In this document: positions 1-7,631 of the stretch, in pieces
Layout: each line of letters begins with the position of its first letter
How positions within the stretch are numbered: position 1 is the stretch's first letter
Source: Tabrizicola flagellatus
Lineage (GTDB): Bacteria; Pseudomonadota; Alphaproteobacteria; Rhodobacterales; Rhodobacteraceae
Length of the DNA stretch: 64,000 nucleotides
Reading direction: 5' to 3'
Assembly (NCBI RefSeq): GCF_008271465.1
Contig: NZ_VMDU01000007.1
Location: 56,630-120,629 of the forward strand
The notes under the pieces: generated by a model
What the model was told of the DNA's origin: nothing
Databases searched by the model: none
What the model saw: the letters and a program-made list of their open reading frames with translations, nothing else
Position numbers and translations under genes: made by a program

Positions 1-311
1 AGCCGCGCCGACAGCGGACCCGCGGCGAAGTTGCGCACCACGACTTCCAGCGGGATGATCTCGGCCATCCGCACCAGCTGTTCGCGCATGTTCAACCGGC
101 GGATGAAATGCGTCGGCACCCCGATCTGGTTCAGCCCGGACATGAAGAATTCCGACAGCCGGTTGTTCAGCACGCCCTTGCCTTCCAGCGTCGAGGGGGC
201 GGCCACCGACGGACTGCTGTCGTCCTTGAAATACTGCACCAGGGTCCCGGGCTCGGGGCCTTCGTAAAGGATCTTGGCCTTGCCTTCGTAGACCTTCTTG
301 CGCCGTGCCAT
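1..311 (-). CDS. purC: Phosphoribosylaminoimidazole-succinocarboxamide synthase (SAICAR synthetase), N-terminal part, cut by the window edge
   Basis: PurC ligates aspartate to CAIR using ATP in purine synthesis. The visible 103 residues begin [20 protein letters not shown] and include [39 protein letters not shown] and [15 protein letters not shown], all strong PurC signatures. The C-terminal half lies outside the window. The start is the ATG at 309-311. Oddly, the family-conserved stretch after FKDD (normally ATAFN plus a basic run) reads SSPSVAAPS and is about one residue shorter. I re-read this from the bases and it is in frame. Identity as a PurC-family protein is secure, but activity is less certain because that loop helps build the nucleotide/substrate pocket. 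Confidence 0.85.
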   Translation of the reverse strand, partial: MARRKKVYEGKAKILYEGPEPGTLVQYFKDDSSPSVAAPSTLEGKGVLNNRLSEFFMSGLNQIGVPTHFIRRLNMREQLVRMAEIIPLEVVVRNFAAGPLSAR

Positions 312-503
312 GGTTCACTCTTTCCGGGGGGCGCGGCGGAAGGATCGCGCCTTCACGCCGCTTTCCCTGGCCTATAGTCCAAGGGGCCGATACCCGCAAG
401 GCGCGAGCCGTGGCCAGGCCCTGCGCTGGCCCGGCCGAAGGGGCTTGCGGCGACCGGGCCGGATGGGCATATGGGAAGAAACGCCAGACAGTCGGGGGAT
501 CCC

Positions 504-818
504 ATGACCACGTTCGACGACCGCGAAAACGCCTTCGAGGCCAAGTTCGCCCATGACAGCGAGATGCAGTTCCGGGCCGAGGCGCGGCGCAACAAGCTTC
601 TGGGGCTCTGGGCGGCCGAGCTCATGGGCAAGACCGGCGACGAGGCCGCGGCCTATGCGGCCGAGGTGGTCAGCTCGGACTTCGAGGAGGCGGGCTCGGA
701 GGACGTGGTGCGCAAGGTCGTGGCCGATCTGGCCGGCAAGGCCAGCGCGGACGAGATCCGCGCCAAGCTGGCCGAACTGATGCCGGTCGCCAAGGCGCAG
801 CTGATGGACGAATTCTGA
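504..818 (+). CDS. DUF1476 protein, probable zeta subunit (natural inhibitor) of the F1Fo-ATP synthase
   Basis: This 104-residue, charged, helical protein (MTTFDDRENAFEAKFAHD, then FRAEARRNKLLGLWAAELMG) has the length and opening motif of the alphaproteobacterial DUF1476 family. In Paracoccus denitrificans a member of that family is the zeta subunit, which inserts its N-terminus into F1 and blocks ATP hydrolysis. The ATG at 504 is preferred over 471 because the family motif starts there. It is divergent from purC and is followed directly by an intrinsic terminator, so it is probably monocistronic. Family assignment is firm; the inhibitor role is carried over from Paracoccus. Confidence 0.88.
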   Translation: MTTFDDRENAFEAKFAHDSEMQFRAEARRNKLLGLWAAELMGKTGDEAAAYAAEVVSSDFEEAGSEDVVRKVVADLAGKASADEIRAKLAELMPVAKAQLMDEF

Positions 819-840
819 ACCCTGTCGCAGGACAGGGCCG

Positions 841-870
841 GGCGCGGACCTCCGGGGGCCGCGCCTTTTT
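841..870 (+). terminator. Intrinsic terminator after the DUF1476 gene
   Basis: GGCGCGG (841-847) pairs with CCGCGCC (859-865) and is followed at once by TTTTT (866-870). It sits 22 bases after the DUF1476 stop codon. Confidence 0.8.
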
Positions 871-920
871 GCTGGATGGATGCGGAGGGTCGGGTCCGGG
901 CAGGGGGCAGGCCAGGCCAA

Positions 921-975
921 GGCCGAGTTGAGACGGACCGCAAGACTCCATGCGGAATATGAAATTGCCTCGGCC
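921..975 (+). promoter_or_regulatory. Nested stem-loop in the leader of bmt (possible cis-regulatory RNA)
   Basis: GGCCGAG (921-927) is complementary to CTCGGCC (969-975), enclosing an inner stem CCGCA/TGCGG (938-942 with 951-955). The structure lies between the DUF1476 terminator and the bmt start, where a leader RNA would be. It does not match the cobalamin, SAM-II or SAM/SAH riboswitch consensus sequences I can recall, so the function is unknown. Confidence 0.35.
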
Positions 976-1023
976 CGCGACCCGTGGCAGAGGGGAAGCC
1001 AGCGAGCCTTGAAGGAATCTGAC

Positions 1024-2037
1024 ATGACCGACGCCCTGACCCGGATGCTTGCCTCGCGTGACTGGCTGATGGCCGACGGGGCCACGGGGACCAACCTGTT
1101 CAACATGGGGCTGTCCTCGGGCGAGCCGCCGGAAATATGGAACGTCGAGAAGCCCCAGAACATCCGCAAGCTTTACGGCGATGCGGTGGCGGCGGGGTCG
1201 GATCTGTTCCTGACCAACACCTTCGGCGGCAATGCGGCGCGGCTGAAGCTGCACAATGCGCAGGGCCGCGTGCGCGAGCTGAACCGGGTGGGCGCCGAGA
1301 TCGGCCGCGAGATTGCCGACAAGGCCGGGCGGACGGTGATCGTCGCGGGGTCGATGGGCCCGACGGGCGAGATATTCGAGCCGATGGGCACGCTGACGCA
1401 CGAACTGGCGGTGGAAATCTTCCACGAACAGGCCGAGGCGCTGAAGGAAGGCGGGGTGGACGTGCTGTGGGTCGAGACGATCTCGTCCCCCGAGGAATAT
1501 CGTGCGGCAGCGGATGCGGCGTTGCGCGCCGACATGCCGTGGTGCGGCACCATGAGCTTCGACACCGCAGGGCGGACGATGATGGGCGTGACCTCGGCAG
1601 CACTGGCCGAGATGGTCGAACGCCTGATCAACCCGCCGATCGCCTTCGGGGCGAACTGCGGGGTGGGTGCCTCCGACCTGCTGCGGACCGTTCTGGGGTT
1701 TGCCGCGACAGGGACGGAACGGCCGATCATCGCCAAGGGCAATGCCGGCATCCCGAAGTATCACGACGGGCATATCCATTATGACGGCACGCCGGAACTG
1801 ATGGCGGAATATGCAGTTATGGCCCGCGACGCGGGGGTGCGGATCATCGGCGGCTGCTGCGGCACCATGCCCGAGCACCTGCGCGCGATGCGCGTGGCGC
1901 TGGAAAGCCGGCCCAGGGGCAACCGCCCGACGCTGGAAGCGATCCAGGCGAAGCTGGGCCCCTTCTCTTCGGCCTCGGACGGGACCGGCGACGATGCGGG
2001 TGCCGGCCGGCGCGAGCGGCGCGGCCGGAGGGGCTGA
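1024..2037 (+). CDS. bmt: Homocysteine S-methyltransferase (betaine-homocysteine methyltransferase type), probable methionine synthase component
   Basis: This 337-residue protein is a single homocysteine-binding methyltransferase barrel: DGATGTNLF near the N-terminus, TNTFGGN, GSMGPTGE, and the three zinc cysteines, C212 in GANCGVG plus C278-C279 in GGCCGT. The fold transfers a methyl group to the zinc-activated thiol of homocysteine. A free-standing domain of this kind lying near a free corrinoid protein (3337-4035) fits the split, MetH-replacing methionine synthase known from Rhodobacterales. Betaine or another methyl donor remains possible. The ATG at 1024 follows a GAAGGA ribosome site; the longer frame from 880 would run through the leader stem-loop. 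The tail after about residue 315 is low-complexity and arginine-rich. Confidence 0.85.
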   Translation: MTDALTRMLASRDWLMADGATGTNLFNMGLSSGEPPEIWNVEKPQNIRKLYGDAVAAGSDLFLTNTFGGNAARLKLHNAQGRVRELNRVGAEIGREIADKAGRTVIVAGSMGPTGEIFEPMGTLTHELAVEIFHEQAEALKEGGVDVLWVETISSPEEYRAAADAALRADMPWCGTMSFDTAGRTMMGVTSAALAEMVERLINPPIAFGANCGVGASDLLRTVLGFAATGTERPIIAKGNAGIPKYHDGHIHYDGTPELMAEYAVMARDAGVRIIGGCCGTMPEHLRAMRVALESRPRGNRPTLEAIQAKLGPFSSASDGTGDDAGAGRRERRGRRG

Positions 2038-2052
2038 GACAGGCAGGCCGGG

Positions 2053-2080
2053 GCGCGAGTCTTATCGAAAAGATTCGTGC
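2053..2080. terminator. Stem-loop between convergent bmt and radical SAM genes
   Basis: An 11-pair stem (2053-2063 with 2070-2080, two G-U pairs) has the loop ATCGAA and sits in the 57-base gap between two convergent stop codons. It likely serves both strands. Confidence 0.55.
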
Positions 2081-2094
2081 CGCGGCCGAAACGG

Positions 2095-3180
2095 TCAGAA
2101 CAGCGTCAACTGGTCGCCCGTCCGTGCCGGCGGCTGGAACAGGTCGCAGCGCAGGGCGGGTAACCCCTCGTCCAGGCCCAGGCGCCTGCGCGCGAGCTCG
2201 GCGCGGCGGTGGATCAGATCGGCCCAGAGCCCCTGGCCGCGCATGCGGGTGCCGAATTCCGGGTCGTAGTCGCGCCCGCCGTGCAGTTCCCGCACCCGGC
2301 CCATGACGCGGGCGGCGCGGTCTGGGAAGGTTGCTTCCAGCCAGTCGCGGAAGAGGCCCGCCACCTCCAGCGGCAGGCGCAGGGGGATGGAATTGGCGAG
2401 ACGCGCGCCCGCGTCGCGGCCGGCCTGCATCACCGATTCCAGTTCGTGATCTGTCAGCGCCGGGATCAGTGGCGAAACCTGGATACGCACCGGCACCCCG
2501 GCCTCGGCGAGGCGGCGGATGATCTGCAAGCGGCGCCGGGGGGAGGGGGCGCGGGGCTCCATCCGCCGGGCGAGGTCCGCGTCCAGCGTGGTGACCGAGA
2601 TCGAGACCGCGGCCAGCCCCTGAGCTGCCATCGGCGCGATCAGGTCGATGTCGCGTTCGATGGTGGTGCCGCGGGTGGTGATCCAGACCGGGTGGCGGAA
2701 GGCGGACAGGACCCGGAGCACCTCGCGCATGATGCCGAGATCGCGTTCGACGGGCTGATAGGGGTCGGTGTTGGTGCCGATGGCGATGGGCGCGACCTTG
2801 TAGCCGGCACGGCGGAGTTCGCGGTCCAGAACCTCGGCAATGCCGGGGCGGGCGATCAGACGGGTTTCGAAGTCCAGGCCGGGCGAAAGGTTCAGGAAGG
2901 CGTGGCTGGGCCGGGCATAGCAGTAGATGCAGCCATGTTCGCAACCCCGGTAGGGGTTGATCGAACGGTCGAAGGGCAGATCCGGCGAGCGGTTGAAGGT
3001 CAGCGCCGAGCGGGGGCGCTCGTGCCGGATCTCGGTCTCGACCAGGCGCGCCTCCTCGGCCAGGTCCCAGCCGTCGTCGAAGGCCTCACGGTTGGTGGCC
3101 TCGAACCGACCGGCGCGGTTGGACTCTGCGCCCCGTCCACGCAGGCGATGGCCGGGCAGGATGGAGGAAGACTTGCTCAT
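2095..3180 (-). CDS. PA0069-family radical SAM protein
   Basis: The 361-residue protein carries the iron-sulfur triplet C80, C84, C87 in the motif GCEHGCIYCYAR, followed by a radical SAM barrel (IGTNTDPYQPVE, VWITTRGTT, AAVSISVTTLD, RIQVSPLIP). It belongs to the PA0069/SplB-like group often annotated as DNA repair photolyase, but it lacks evidence for photoproduct lyase function and its substrate is unknown. The start is an ATG at 3180, divergent from the corrinoid gene. As I recall, a gene of this family also lies between bmt and the corrinoid-protein gene in other Rhodobacterales, so the placement may be conserved. Confidence 0.8.
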   Translation of the reverse strand: MSKSSSILPGHRLRGRGAESNRAGRFEATNREAFDDGWDLAEEARLVETEIRHERPRSALTFNRSPDLPFDRSINPYRGCEHGCIYCYARPSHAFLNLSPGLDFETRLIARPGIAEVLDRELRRAGYKVAPIAIGTNTDPYQPVERDLGIMREVLRVLSAFRHPVWITTRGTTIERDIDLIAPMAAQGLAAVSISVTTLDADLARRMEPRAPSPRRRLQIIRRLAEAGVPVRIQVSPLIPALTDHELESVMQAGRDAGARLANSIPLRLPLEVAGLFRDWLEATFPDRAARVMGRVRELHGGRDYDPEFGTRMRGQGLWADLIHRRAELARRRLGLDEGLPALRCDLFQPPARTGDQLTLF

Positions 3181-3336
3181 GCCATCAGGCTAGAACAAAT
3201 AACGAACTGGCGCCACAACTTTCCGTTCCGCGACGGCTTTCTGTCGGCTTTCATCCGGTGTATGTCGCTTGTCGCATAGTGGGGGCGCCGGTTTGCGACC
3301 ATCACCATGCCAAACCCTTCCGCCTGGAGAGCTGTC

Positions 3337-4035
3337 ATGGCCGACGACGACGAGATCATCCTGTCCGAACTGTCGGACGACGAGCTTGTGCTGCAGATGC
3401 ACGACGACCTCTACGACGGTCTGAAGGAAGAGATCGAGGAAGGTGTCCGCATCCTGATCGAACGCGGCTGGGCGCCCTATGACGTGCTGACCAAGGCGCT
3501 GGTCGCGGGCATGACCATCGTCGGTGCCGACTTCCGCGACGGTATCCTGTTCGTGCCCGAGGTCCTCCTGGCCGCCAACGCGATGAAGGCCGGCATGGCG
3601 ATCCTCAAGCCGCTCCTGGCCGAAACCGGCGCGCCGCGCATGGGCAAGATGGTGATCGGCACCGTGAAGGGCGACATCCACGACATCGGCAAGAACCTTG
3701 TCGCGATGATGATGGAGGGCGCGGGCTTCGAGGTGGTGGACCTCGGTATCAACAACGCGGTCGAGAAGTACATCGAGGCGCTGGAGACCGAGAAGCCCGA
3801 TATCCTCGGCATGTCGGCGCTGCTGACCACGACCATGCCCTACATGAAGGTCGTCATCGACACGATGAAGGAAAAGGGCCTGCGCGACGACTACATCGTG
3901 CTGGTCGGCGGCGCTCCGCTGAACGAGGAATTCGGCAAGGCGATCGGCGCCGACGCCTATTGCCGCGATGCCGCCGTGGCGGTGGAAACCGCCAAGCAGT
4001 TCGTCTCGCGCAAGCACAACCAGCTGAACGGCTGA
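3337..4035 (+). CDS. Corrinoid (cobalamin)-binding methyltransferase protein, probable B12 module of split methionine synthase
   Basis: This 232-residue protein has the two-part layout of MtbC/MetH B12 modules. A helical cap spans roughly residues 10-90 (LYDGLKEEIEEGVRILIERG, FVPEVLLAANAMKAG). A Rossmann-like cobalamin domain follows, with the DxHxxG motif G112-D-I-H-D-I-G118, where His115 would be the lower cobalt ligand, and a VLVGGAPLNEEF turn. It would shuttle the methyl group on cobalamin between a donor-binding protein and Bmt. The ATG at 3337 follows GGAGA; the upstream in-frame ATG at 3307 would add ten atypical residues. The pterin-binding and reactivation partners are not in this window. 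Confidence 0.88.
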   Translation: MADDDEIILSELSDDELVLQMHDDLYDGLKEEIEEGVRILIERGWAPYDVLTKALVAGMTIVGADFRDGILFVPEVLLAANAMKAGMAILKPLLAETGAPRMGKMVIGTVKGDIHDIGKNLVAMMMEGAGFEVVDLGINNAVEKYIEALETEKPDILGMSALLTTTMPYMKVVIDTMKEKGLRDDYIVLVGGAPLNEEFGKAIGADAYCRDAAVAVETAKQFVSRKHNQLNG

Positions 4036-4044
4036 CCTCTGCGC

Positions 4045-4072
4045 CACAGGCCCGTGACGACACGGGCCTGTG
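4045..4072 (+). terminator. Perfect 12-bp hairpin after the corrinoid gene
   Basis: CACAGGCCCGTG (4045-4056) and CACGGGCCTGTG (4061-4072) form a perfect stem with an ACGA tetraloop ten bases after the stop. There is no T run, so it may stabilise mRNA or attenuate rather than fully terminate ahead of the DUF1638 gene. Confidence 0.6.
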
Positions 4073-4134
4073 ACGAGCGAGGGCCTTGCAAGCGGGCCGG
4101 CGCGGGCGCAGATTGAGGGTCAGGGAGACGGACC

Positions 4135-4293
4135 ATGCCCTTGACGCATTTCCTTGGACTGATCGCGCTGGTGATCCTGGCCGCCGGGCTGACGCTGTGG
4201 CTGGCGGTCTGGTCGGGCATCCCTCTCGCGGCCCTTCTGTTCGCCACGCTGTCCGCCAGCCTGATCCTGACCTGGACCCGGGTCGGGCGCTGA
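4135..4293 (+). CDS. Small two-helix membrane protein upstream of the DUF1638 gene
   Basis: A 52-residue frame starts MPLTHFLGLIALVILAAG and ends LTWTRVGR. It contains two hydrophobic segments (about residues 5-27 and 29-47) separated by a short SGIP turn, with basic residues at the C-terminus, as expected for a two-pass inner-membrane miniprotein. A GGGAGACGG ribosome site lies just before the ATG, and the stop is nine bases before the DUF1638 start, so the two are probably cotranslated. I do not recognise a family. Hydrophobicity, a good ribosome site and tight spacing support it as a real gene. Confidence 0.65.
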   Translation: MPLTHFLGLIALVILAAGLTLWLAVWSGIPLAALLFATLSASLILTWTRVGR

Positions 4294-4302
4294 GCGCCGG
4301 CG

Positions 4303-4935
4303 ATGGATGACACCACCCTGTCCGAAACCGGTCTTGCCCCCGCGCGTCAGGGCAGCATCCTCTTGATCGCCTGCGGCGCGCTGGCGCACGAGATCCTGGC
4401 CCTGAAGGCGGCGAACCGCTGGTCGCACATGGACCTGCACTGCCTGCCGGCCAAGCTGCATCTCTGGCCCGACCGGATCGTCCCGGCGGTCGAGGCGGCG
4501 GTCGAGAAGGCGCGCGGGGATTACGAGACGATCTTCGTCGTCTATGCCGATTGCGGCACCGGGGGGCTTCTGAAGGCCGCCTGTGACAGGCTGGGGGTCG
4601 AGATGGTGGAAGGTCCGCATTGCTATGCCTTCTTCGAGGGCAACGCCGCCTTCGCCGCCCGAGGCGAGGAAGAGTTCGACGCCTTCTACCTGACCGATTT
4701 CCTGGTGCGGCAGTTCGATGCCTTCGTCTGGAAGCCGATGGGCCTGGATCGCCACCCCGAGCTGCGCGACATGTATTTCGGCAACTACCGCAAGCTGGTC
4801 TATCAGGCGCAACTGGACGATCCCGCGCTGGACGCGAAGGCTGCGGACTGCGCACGGCGGCTGGGGCTGGACTACGAACGCCGCTTCACCGGCTATGGCG
4901 ATCTTGCGACGACGCTTGCGCGGGTGGCCGGCTAA
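4303..4935 (+). CDS. DUF1638 family protein
   Basis: This 210-residue protein shows the DUF1638 pattern: ILLIACGALAHEIL near residue 20, LPAKLHLWPDRI, FVVYADCGTGGLL, and a conserved EGPHCYAFF segment with regularly placed Cys and His that could bind a metal. DUF1638 genes often neighbour corrinoid methyltransferase genes in methylotrophic and methionine loci. Here it follows the corrinoid gene by 267 bases, with only a small membrane gene between. Its biochemical role is unknown; support of corrinoid methyl transfer is an inference from neighbourhood. Its stop overlaps the end of the convergent gene at 4932. Confidence 0.8.
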   Translation: MDDTTLSETGLAPARQGSILLIACGALAHEILALKAANRWSHMDLHCLPAKLHLWPDRIVPAVEAAVEKARGDYETIFVVYADCGTGGLLKAACDRLGVEMVEGPHCYAFFEGNAAFAARGEEEFDAFYLTDFLVRQFDAFVWKPMGLDRHPELRDMYFGNYRKLVYQAQLDDPALDAKAADCARRLGLDYERRFTGYGDLATTLARVAG

Positions 4936-5318
4936 AGCTCGATCTCGCCGTTCGGTCCGGGCTGGGGGTCAAGGGGAGGCAGTTTCGGCACCAGGGGCAC
5001 GTTGCGGCGGATCAGGATGTCGCCGTTCGGCAGCATCACCGGCGCGTCGTAGTTCTTGATGTCGTCGATCAGCGCGATCAGCTGGCGCAGCTTCGGCCCC
5101 AGTTCGGCGCCAAGACCCTGAAGCGCCGGGCCCGCCTCTTCCAGCGCCTTGCCCATCTCGTCCAGGGCGGGCTGCATCTCGGTCATCATGCCGCGCAGGA
5201 CCAGCTTCATGCCCTCTTCCATCAGGCTGAAGCCCTCCTCCGTCGCCTTGGGCGCGGCGGGCGGCTCCTCGGCCAGGACCGGGGCGGCGGCAAGACAAAG
5301 GGCAAGCGCGAGTCTCAT
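4932..5318 (-). CDS. Small exported helical protein of unknown function
   Basis: A 128-residue protein starts MRLALALCLAAAPVLAEEPP, a clear Sec signal peptide with a likely cut after LAEE or nearby. It continues as an amphipathic helix (GFSLMEEGMKLVLRGMMTEM, GKALEEAGPALQGLGAELG) and ends in a proline-rich tail (VPLVPKLPPLDPQPGPNGE). The start at 5318 is chosen because the signal peptide begins there; the ten upstream residues are charged. Similar proteins in Rhodobacterales are sometimes mislabelled AAA ATPase, but no ATP-binding motif is present. It is probably periplasmic. The last base of its stop codon lies inside the convergent DUF1638 stop. Confidence 0.7.
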   Translation of the reverse strand: MRLALALCLAAAPVLAEEPPAAPKATEEGFSLMEEGMKLVLRGMMTEMQPALDEMGKALEEAGPALQGLGAELGPKLRQLIALIDDIKNYDAPVMLPNGDILIRRNVPLVPKLPPLDPQPGPNGEIEL

Positions 5319-5354
5319 GTCGCGAATATGGGCATCGCGCGGCCGCATTTCAAA

Positions 5355-6404
5355 TCACAACTGGGGAAAGTCGATCGTCACCGGGAAATGGTCGGAGGCT
5401 TGCAGCAAGGCCTCGCGCAGTTCGGGGATCTCCATGATCCGGGGGTCGTTGAACGGGTGCCAGATGCGCCATTCGGGGCCCTTCGCGGCGAGGTCGGGCG
5501 AGACCATGATGAAATCGAGGAGCGCCTCGAAGTAACGCTTCTGCGGCGCGAGGTAGAAGCGCGCCGTGGTGGGGGCGAAGCCGACGCGGCTTTGCAGCGC
5601 CATGGCGGCATGGGGATCGGTCAGGGTCAGCGCCGGGTCGGACGAGGTGCCGAGCACGATTTCGACCCCGGAATGGCCGAAGAGTTTCTCGAACTCGTCG
5701 ATGCCAGGACCGTCGTTGAAATCGCCAAGCACGATCAGGCTGTCGCCGGCCTTGAGGTGGCCATCCACCCGCTGCCGGATCCAGAGGCATTGCGCCAGCT
5801 GCTTGCGGCGGTTCTCGATCGACAGCCGCAGCTGCGCCTCGCGCCCGACCGCCCCGTGCGAATTCTTCGACTTGGCATGCACCCCGATCAGCCGCAGCTT
5901 CGTGCCGCTCGCGGTGGTGACGGCCAGTTCCAGCGGCGGTTTGGAAAAGCGGATCGCCTCGGTCACGTTGTCGGTGTCGAGGTCGTAGCGGAAGGTGGTG
6001 TCGAAGCGGGGCGCTTCCTGCGAGCCGTAGGTGGTGGAGGGCTCGCCCACGGGATCATGTCGCGCGGTCAGCCGGTCGGGGTCGTAGAGGAAGGCGATTT
6101 CCTGTTCTGTGTCCGAGGGAAAGCCGATCATCGCCTTGCGCGCGCGCAGGCCCGCGGCGCGGGCGAAGGTCTCAAGCGCGCGCACGGTCGAGCGCCGGCC
6201 GTTGGTGTCGGGCGCTTCGATGATGACGATCCCGTCGGCGTCGAGCGCGGTGAACACGATTCCCAGCGCGCCCAGCTGTTCGGCCCGGGTGACATGGTAG
6301 CGCGCCGAGGGTTCGCGGTCCTCCAGCATCCGGCCCGCGTCGTCGAACAGCGCGTTGAACCATTCGACATTGTAGGTCGCAAGGCGCAGGGGACGGGCGG
6401 TCAT
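5355..6404 (-). CDS. Endonuclease/exonuclease/phosphatase (EEP) family hydrolase
   Basis: The 349-residue protein begins LRLATYNVEWFNALF, the usual first strand of the EEP fold (metal-binding Asn), and contains LRLIGVHAKSK, SLIVLGDFNDGPG (the GDFN metal motif) and a C-terminal ASDHFPVTIDF, where the SDH histidine is catalytic. No signal peptide is visible, so it is probably cytoplasmic. The family includes DNases and sphingomyelin or inositol phosphatases; the substrate cannot be read from the sequence. It overlaps the upstream J-domain gene by four bases (ATGA), so the two are translationally coupled. A second EEP protein lies at 46639-47706. Confidence 0.85.
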   Translation of the reverse strand: MTARPLRLATYNVEWFNALFDDAGRMLEDREPSARYHVTRAEQLGALGIVFTALDADGIVIIEAPDTNGRRSTVRALETFARAAGLRARKAMIGFPSDTEQEIAFLYDPDRLTARHDPVGEPSTTYGSQEAPRFDTTFRYDLDTDNVTEAIRFSKPPLELAVTTASGTKLRLIGVHAKSKNSHGAVGREAQLRLSIENRRKQLAQCLWIRQRVDGHLKAGDSLIVLGDFNDGPGIDEFEKLFGHSGVEIVLGTSSDPALTLTDPHAAMALQSRVGFAPTTARFYLAPQKRYFEALLDFIMVSPDLAAKGPEWRIWHPFNDPRIMEIPELREALLQASDHFPVTIDFPQL

Positions 6405-7114
6405 GCCGCCTCTTTGGCCGAGATCTCGCGCCAGGCCTCGTTGATGAGCTGAAGCCGGCGTTCGGCCAGCTTCATCGCCTCGGGCGGAACGCCCCGGGAT
6501 TGCAGGACATCGGGGTGGGTATCGCGGACCAGCTCGCGCCAGGCCTTGCGAGCCTGCTCCTTCGAGGCATCGCGCGGCAGGCCCAGCACGTCATAGGGAT
6601 CGCGCGGCGCGCCTTCCACCAGCCGCGAGCGGACGATGCGGAAGCAGCGCTCGTCCAGGCCGAACTCCTCGGCGACATGGGTCAGGAAGGCGTCCTCGCC
6701 GGGGTGGTAGCTGCCGTCGGCGATGGCGATCTGGAACAGGGCTTCCAGGATGTCCACCAGCACATGATGGTCGTCGGCGCAGATACGGTGGCCGTCCGGA
6801 TTGAACAGGCGGGCGATCTTGCGGGCATAGGCATCGAAGCCCGCCACGTCCTGCCGGGCCAGGTTGAACACGCGGGCGGCGTGTTCCTCTTCGCCTTCGG
6901 GGAAGGTGAAAATGCGGCGGAAGGCCGTGACCTCGTCGCGGGTCACGGTGCCGTCGGCCTTGGCCATCTTGGCGCCAAGCGCGAGGACGGCGATGGTGAA
7001 GCCGACGGACTGTTCCGGCGCCGGCGCGTTGCGCAGGCGGTCAAAGACCACGGAGAGCGGCTCGCCCTGGGCCAGGGCGGCGAGGGCTTCGGTGATGCGG
7101 GTCCAGATCGACAT
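6401..7114 (-). CDS. TerB-J-domain protein (DjlA-like co-chaperone)
   Basis: The 237-residue protein has two modules. Residues about 35-160 form a TerB/DjlA-like helical domain (GFTIAVLALGAKMAKADG, ILEALFQIAIADG, each with an acidic metal-like turn). Residues about 170-235 form a J domain with the obligatory HPD in RDTHPDVLQSRG. J domains stimulate DnaK ATPase activity. Unlike E. coli DjlA there is no N-terminal membrane anchor, so it is likely soluble. The stop codon overlaps the start of the downstream EEP gene. Confidence 0.85.
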   Translation of the reverse strand: MSIWTRITEALAALAQGEPLSVVFDRLRNAPAPEQSVGFTIAVLALGAKMAKADGTVTRDEVTAFRRIFTFPEGEEEHAARVFNLARQDVAGFDAYARKIARLFNPDGHRICADDHHVLVDILEALFQIAIADGSYHPGEDAFLTHVAEEFGLDERCFRIVRSRLVEGAPRDPYDVLGLPRDASKEQARKAWRELVRDTHPDVLQSRGVPPEAMKLAERRLQLINEAWREISAKEAA

Positions 7115-7145
7115 GAGCCGACCATATCCCGCGCACAGGCCTTTG

Positions 7146-7631
7146 TCAGAGGAATTTCTGCATCAGCACAAGGTCGAGGAAGCGGCCGAACTTGTGGCCC
7201 GCCTCGGGAACGGTGGCGATCACGCGATAGCCCATCCGCGCGTGGAAGGCCTGGCCCTCCGGGTTCTCGCCCGAGACGCCGGCGATCATCTGGTGCGCAC
7301 CGCGCGTGCGGGCGTGATCCTCGATTGCCGTCAGCAGCGCGCGGCCCGTGCCCTTGCCGCGGCAGTCCGGTTGCAGCGAGATCGAGTGTTCCATGCAGGT
7401 CCGGTAGCCCGCGCCGCCGCGAAACTGGCCATAGCTCGCCTGGCCGATCAGGCGCCCCGCCTCCTCGGCCACGAGGACGGCATGGCCGGCGACCGCCTTG
7501 TCGGCGATCATGGCGCGGATGTCGGCCTCGGTCCTGGGGACGGGGTTGAAGGTGACGGCGCTATGGAGGATCCAGTGATTGAGCAGCGCCGCGAGGGCGG
7601 GAGCGTCCTCGTCCCGGGCGGGGCGGATCAT
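7146..7631 (-). CDS. GNAT-family N-acetyltransferase (phosphinothricin acetyltransferase-like)
   Basis: A 161-residue GNAT domain. MIRPARDEDAPALAALLNHW is the typical opening of PAT-type enzymes, TEADIRAMIADK follows, and the acetyl-CoA loop is QPDCRGKGTGRALL. AGVSGENPEGQAFHARMGY and a C-terminal GRFLDLVLMQK segment fit phosphinothricin/methionine-sulfone acetyltransferases. The start at 7631 overlaps the stop of the upstream VOC gene by four bases, which argues against the longer frame. The natural substrate is unknown. Confidence 0.8.
   Translation of the reverse strand: MIRPARDEDAPALAALLNHWILHSAVTFNPVPRTEADIRAMIADKAVAGHAVLVAEEAGRLIGQASYGQFRGGAGYRTCMEHSISLQPDCRGKGTGRALLTAIEDHARTRGAHQMIAGVSGENPEGQAFHARMGYRVIATVPEAGHKFGRFLDLVLMQKFL

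Noticed and set aside
921..1023. Cobalamin or SAM riboswitch before bmt
   Set aside because: The GCCACTG and CCGCAACTGTA elements of cobalamin riboswitches and the SAM-II or SAM/SAH cores are not present. Reported only as an unassigned stem-loop.
2209..3279. 356-residue plus-strand frame opposite the radical SAM gene
   Set aside because: It lies antisense to the CxxxCxxC-containing gene and has no recognisable domain; it is a shadow frame.
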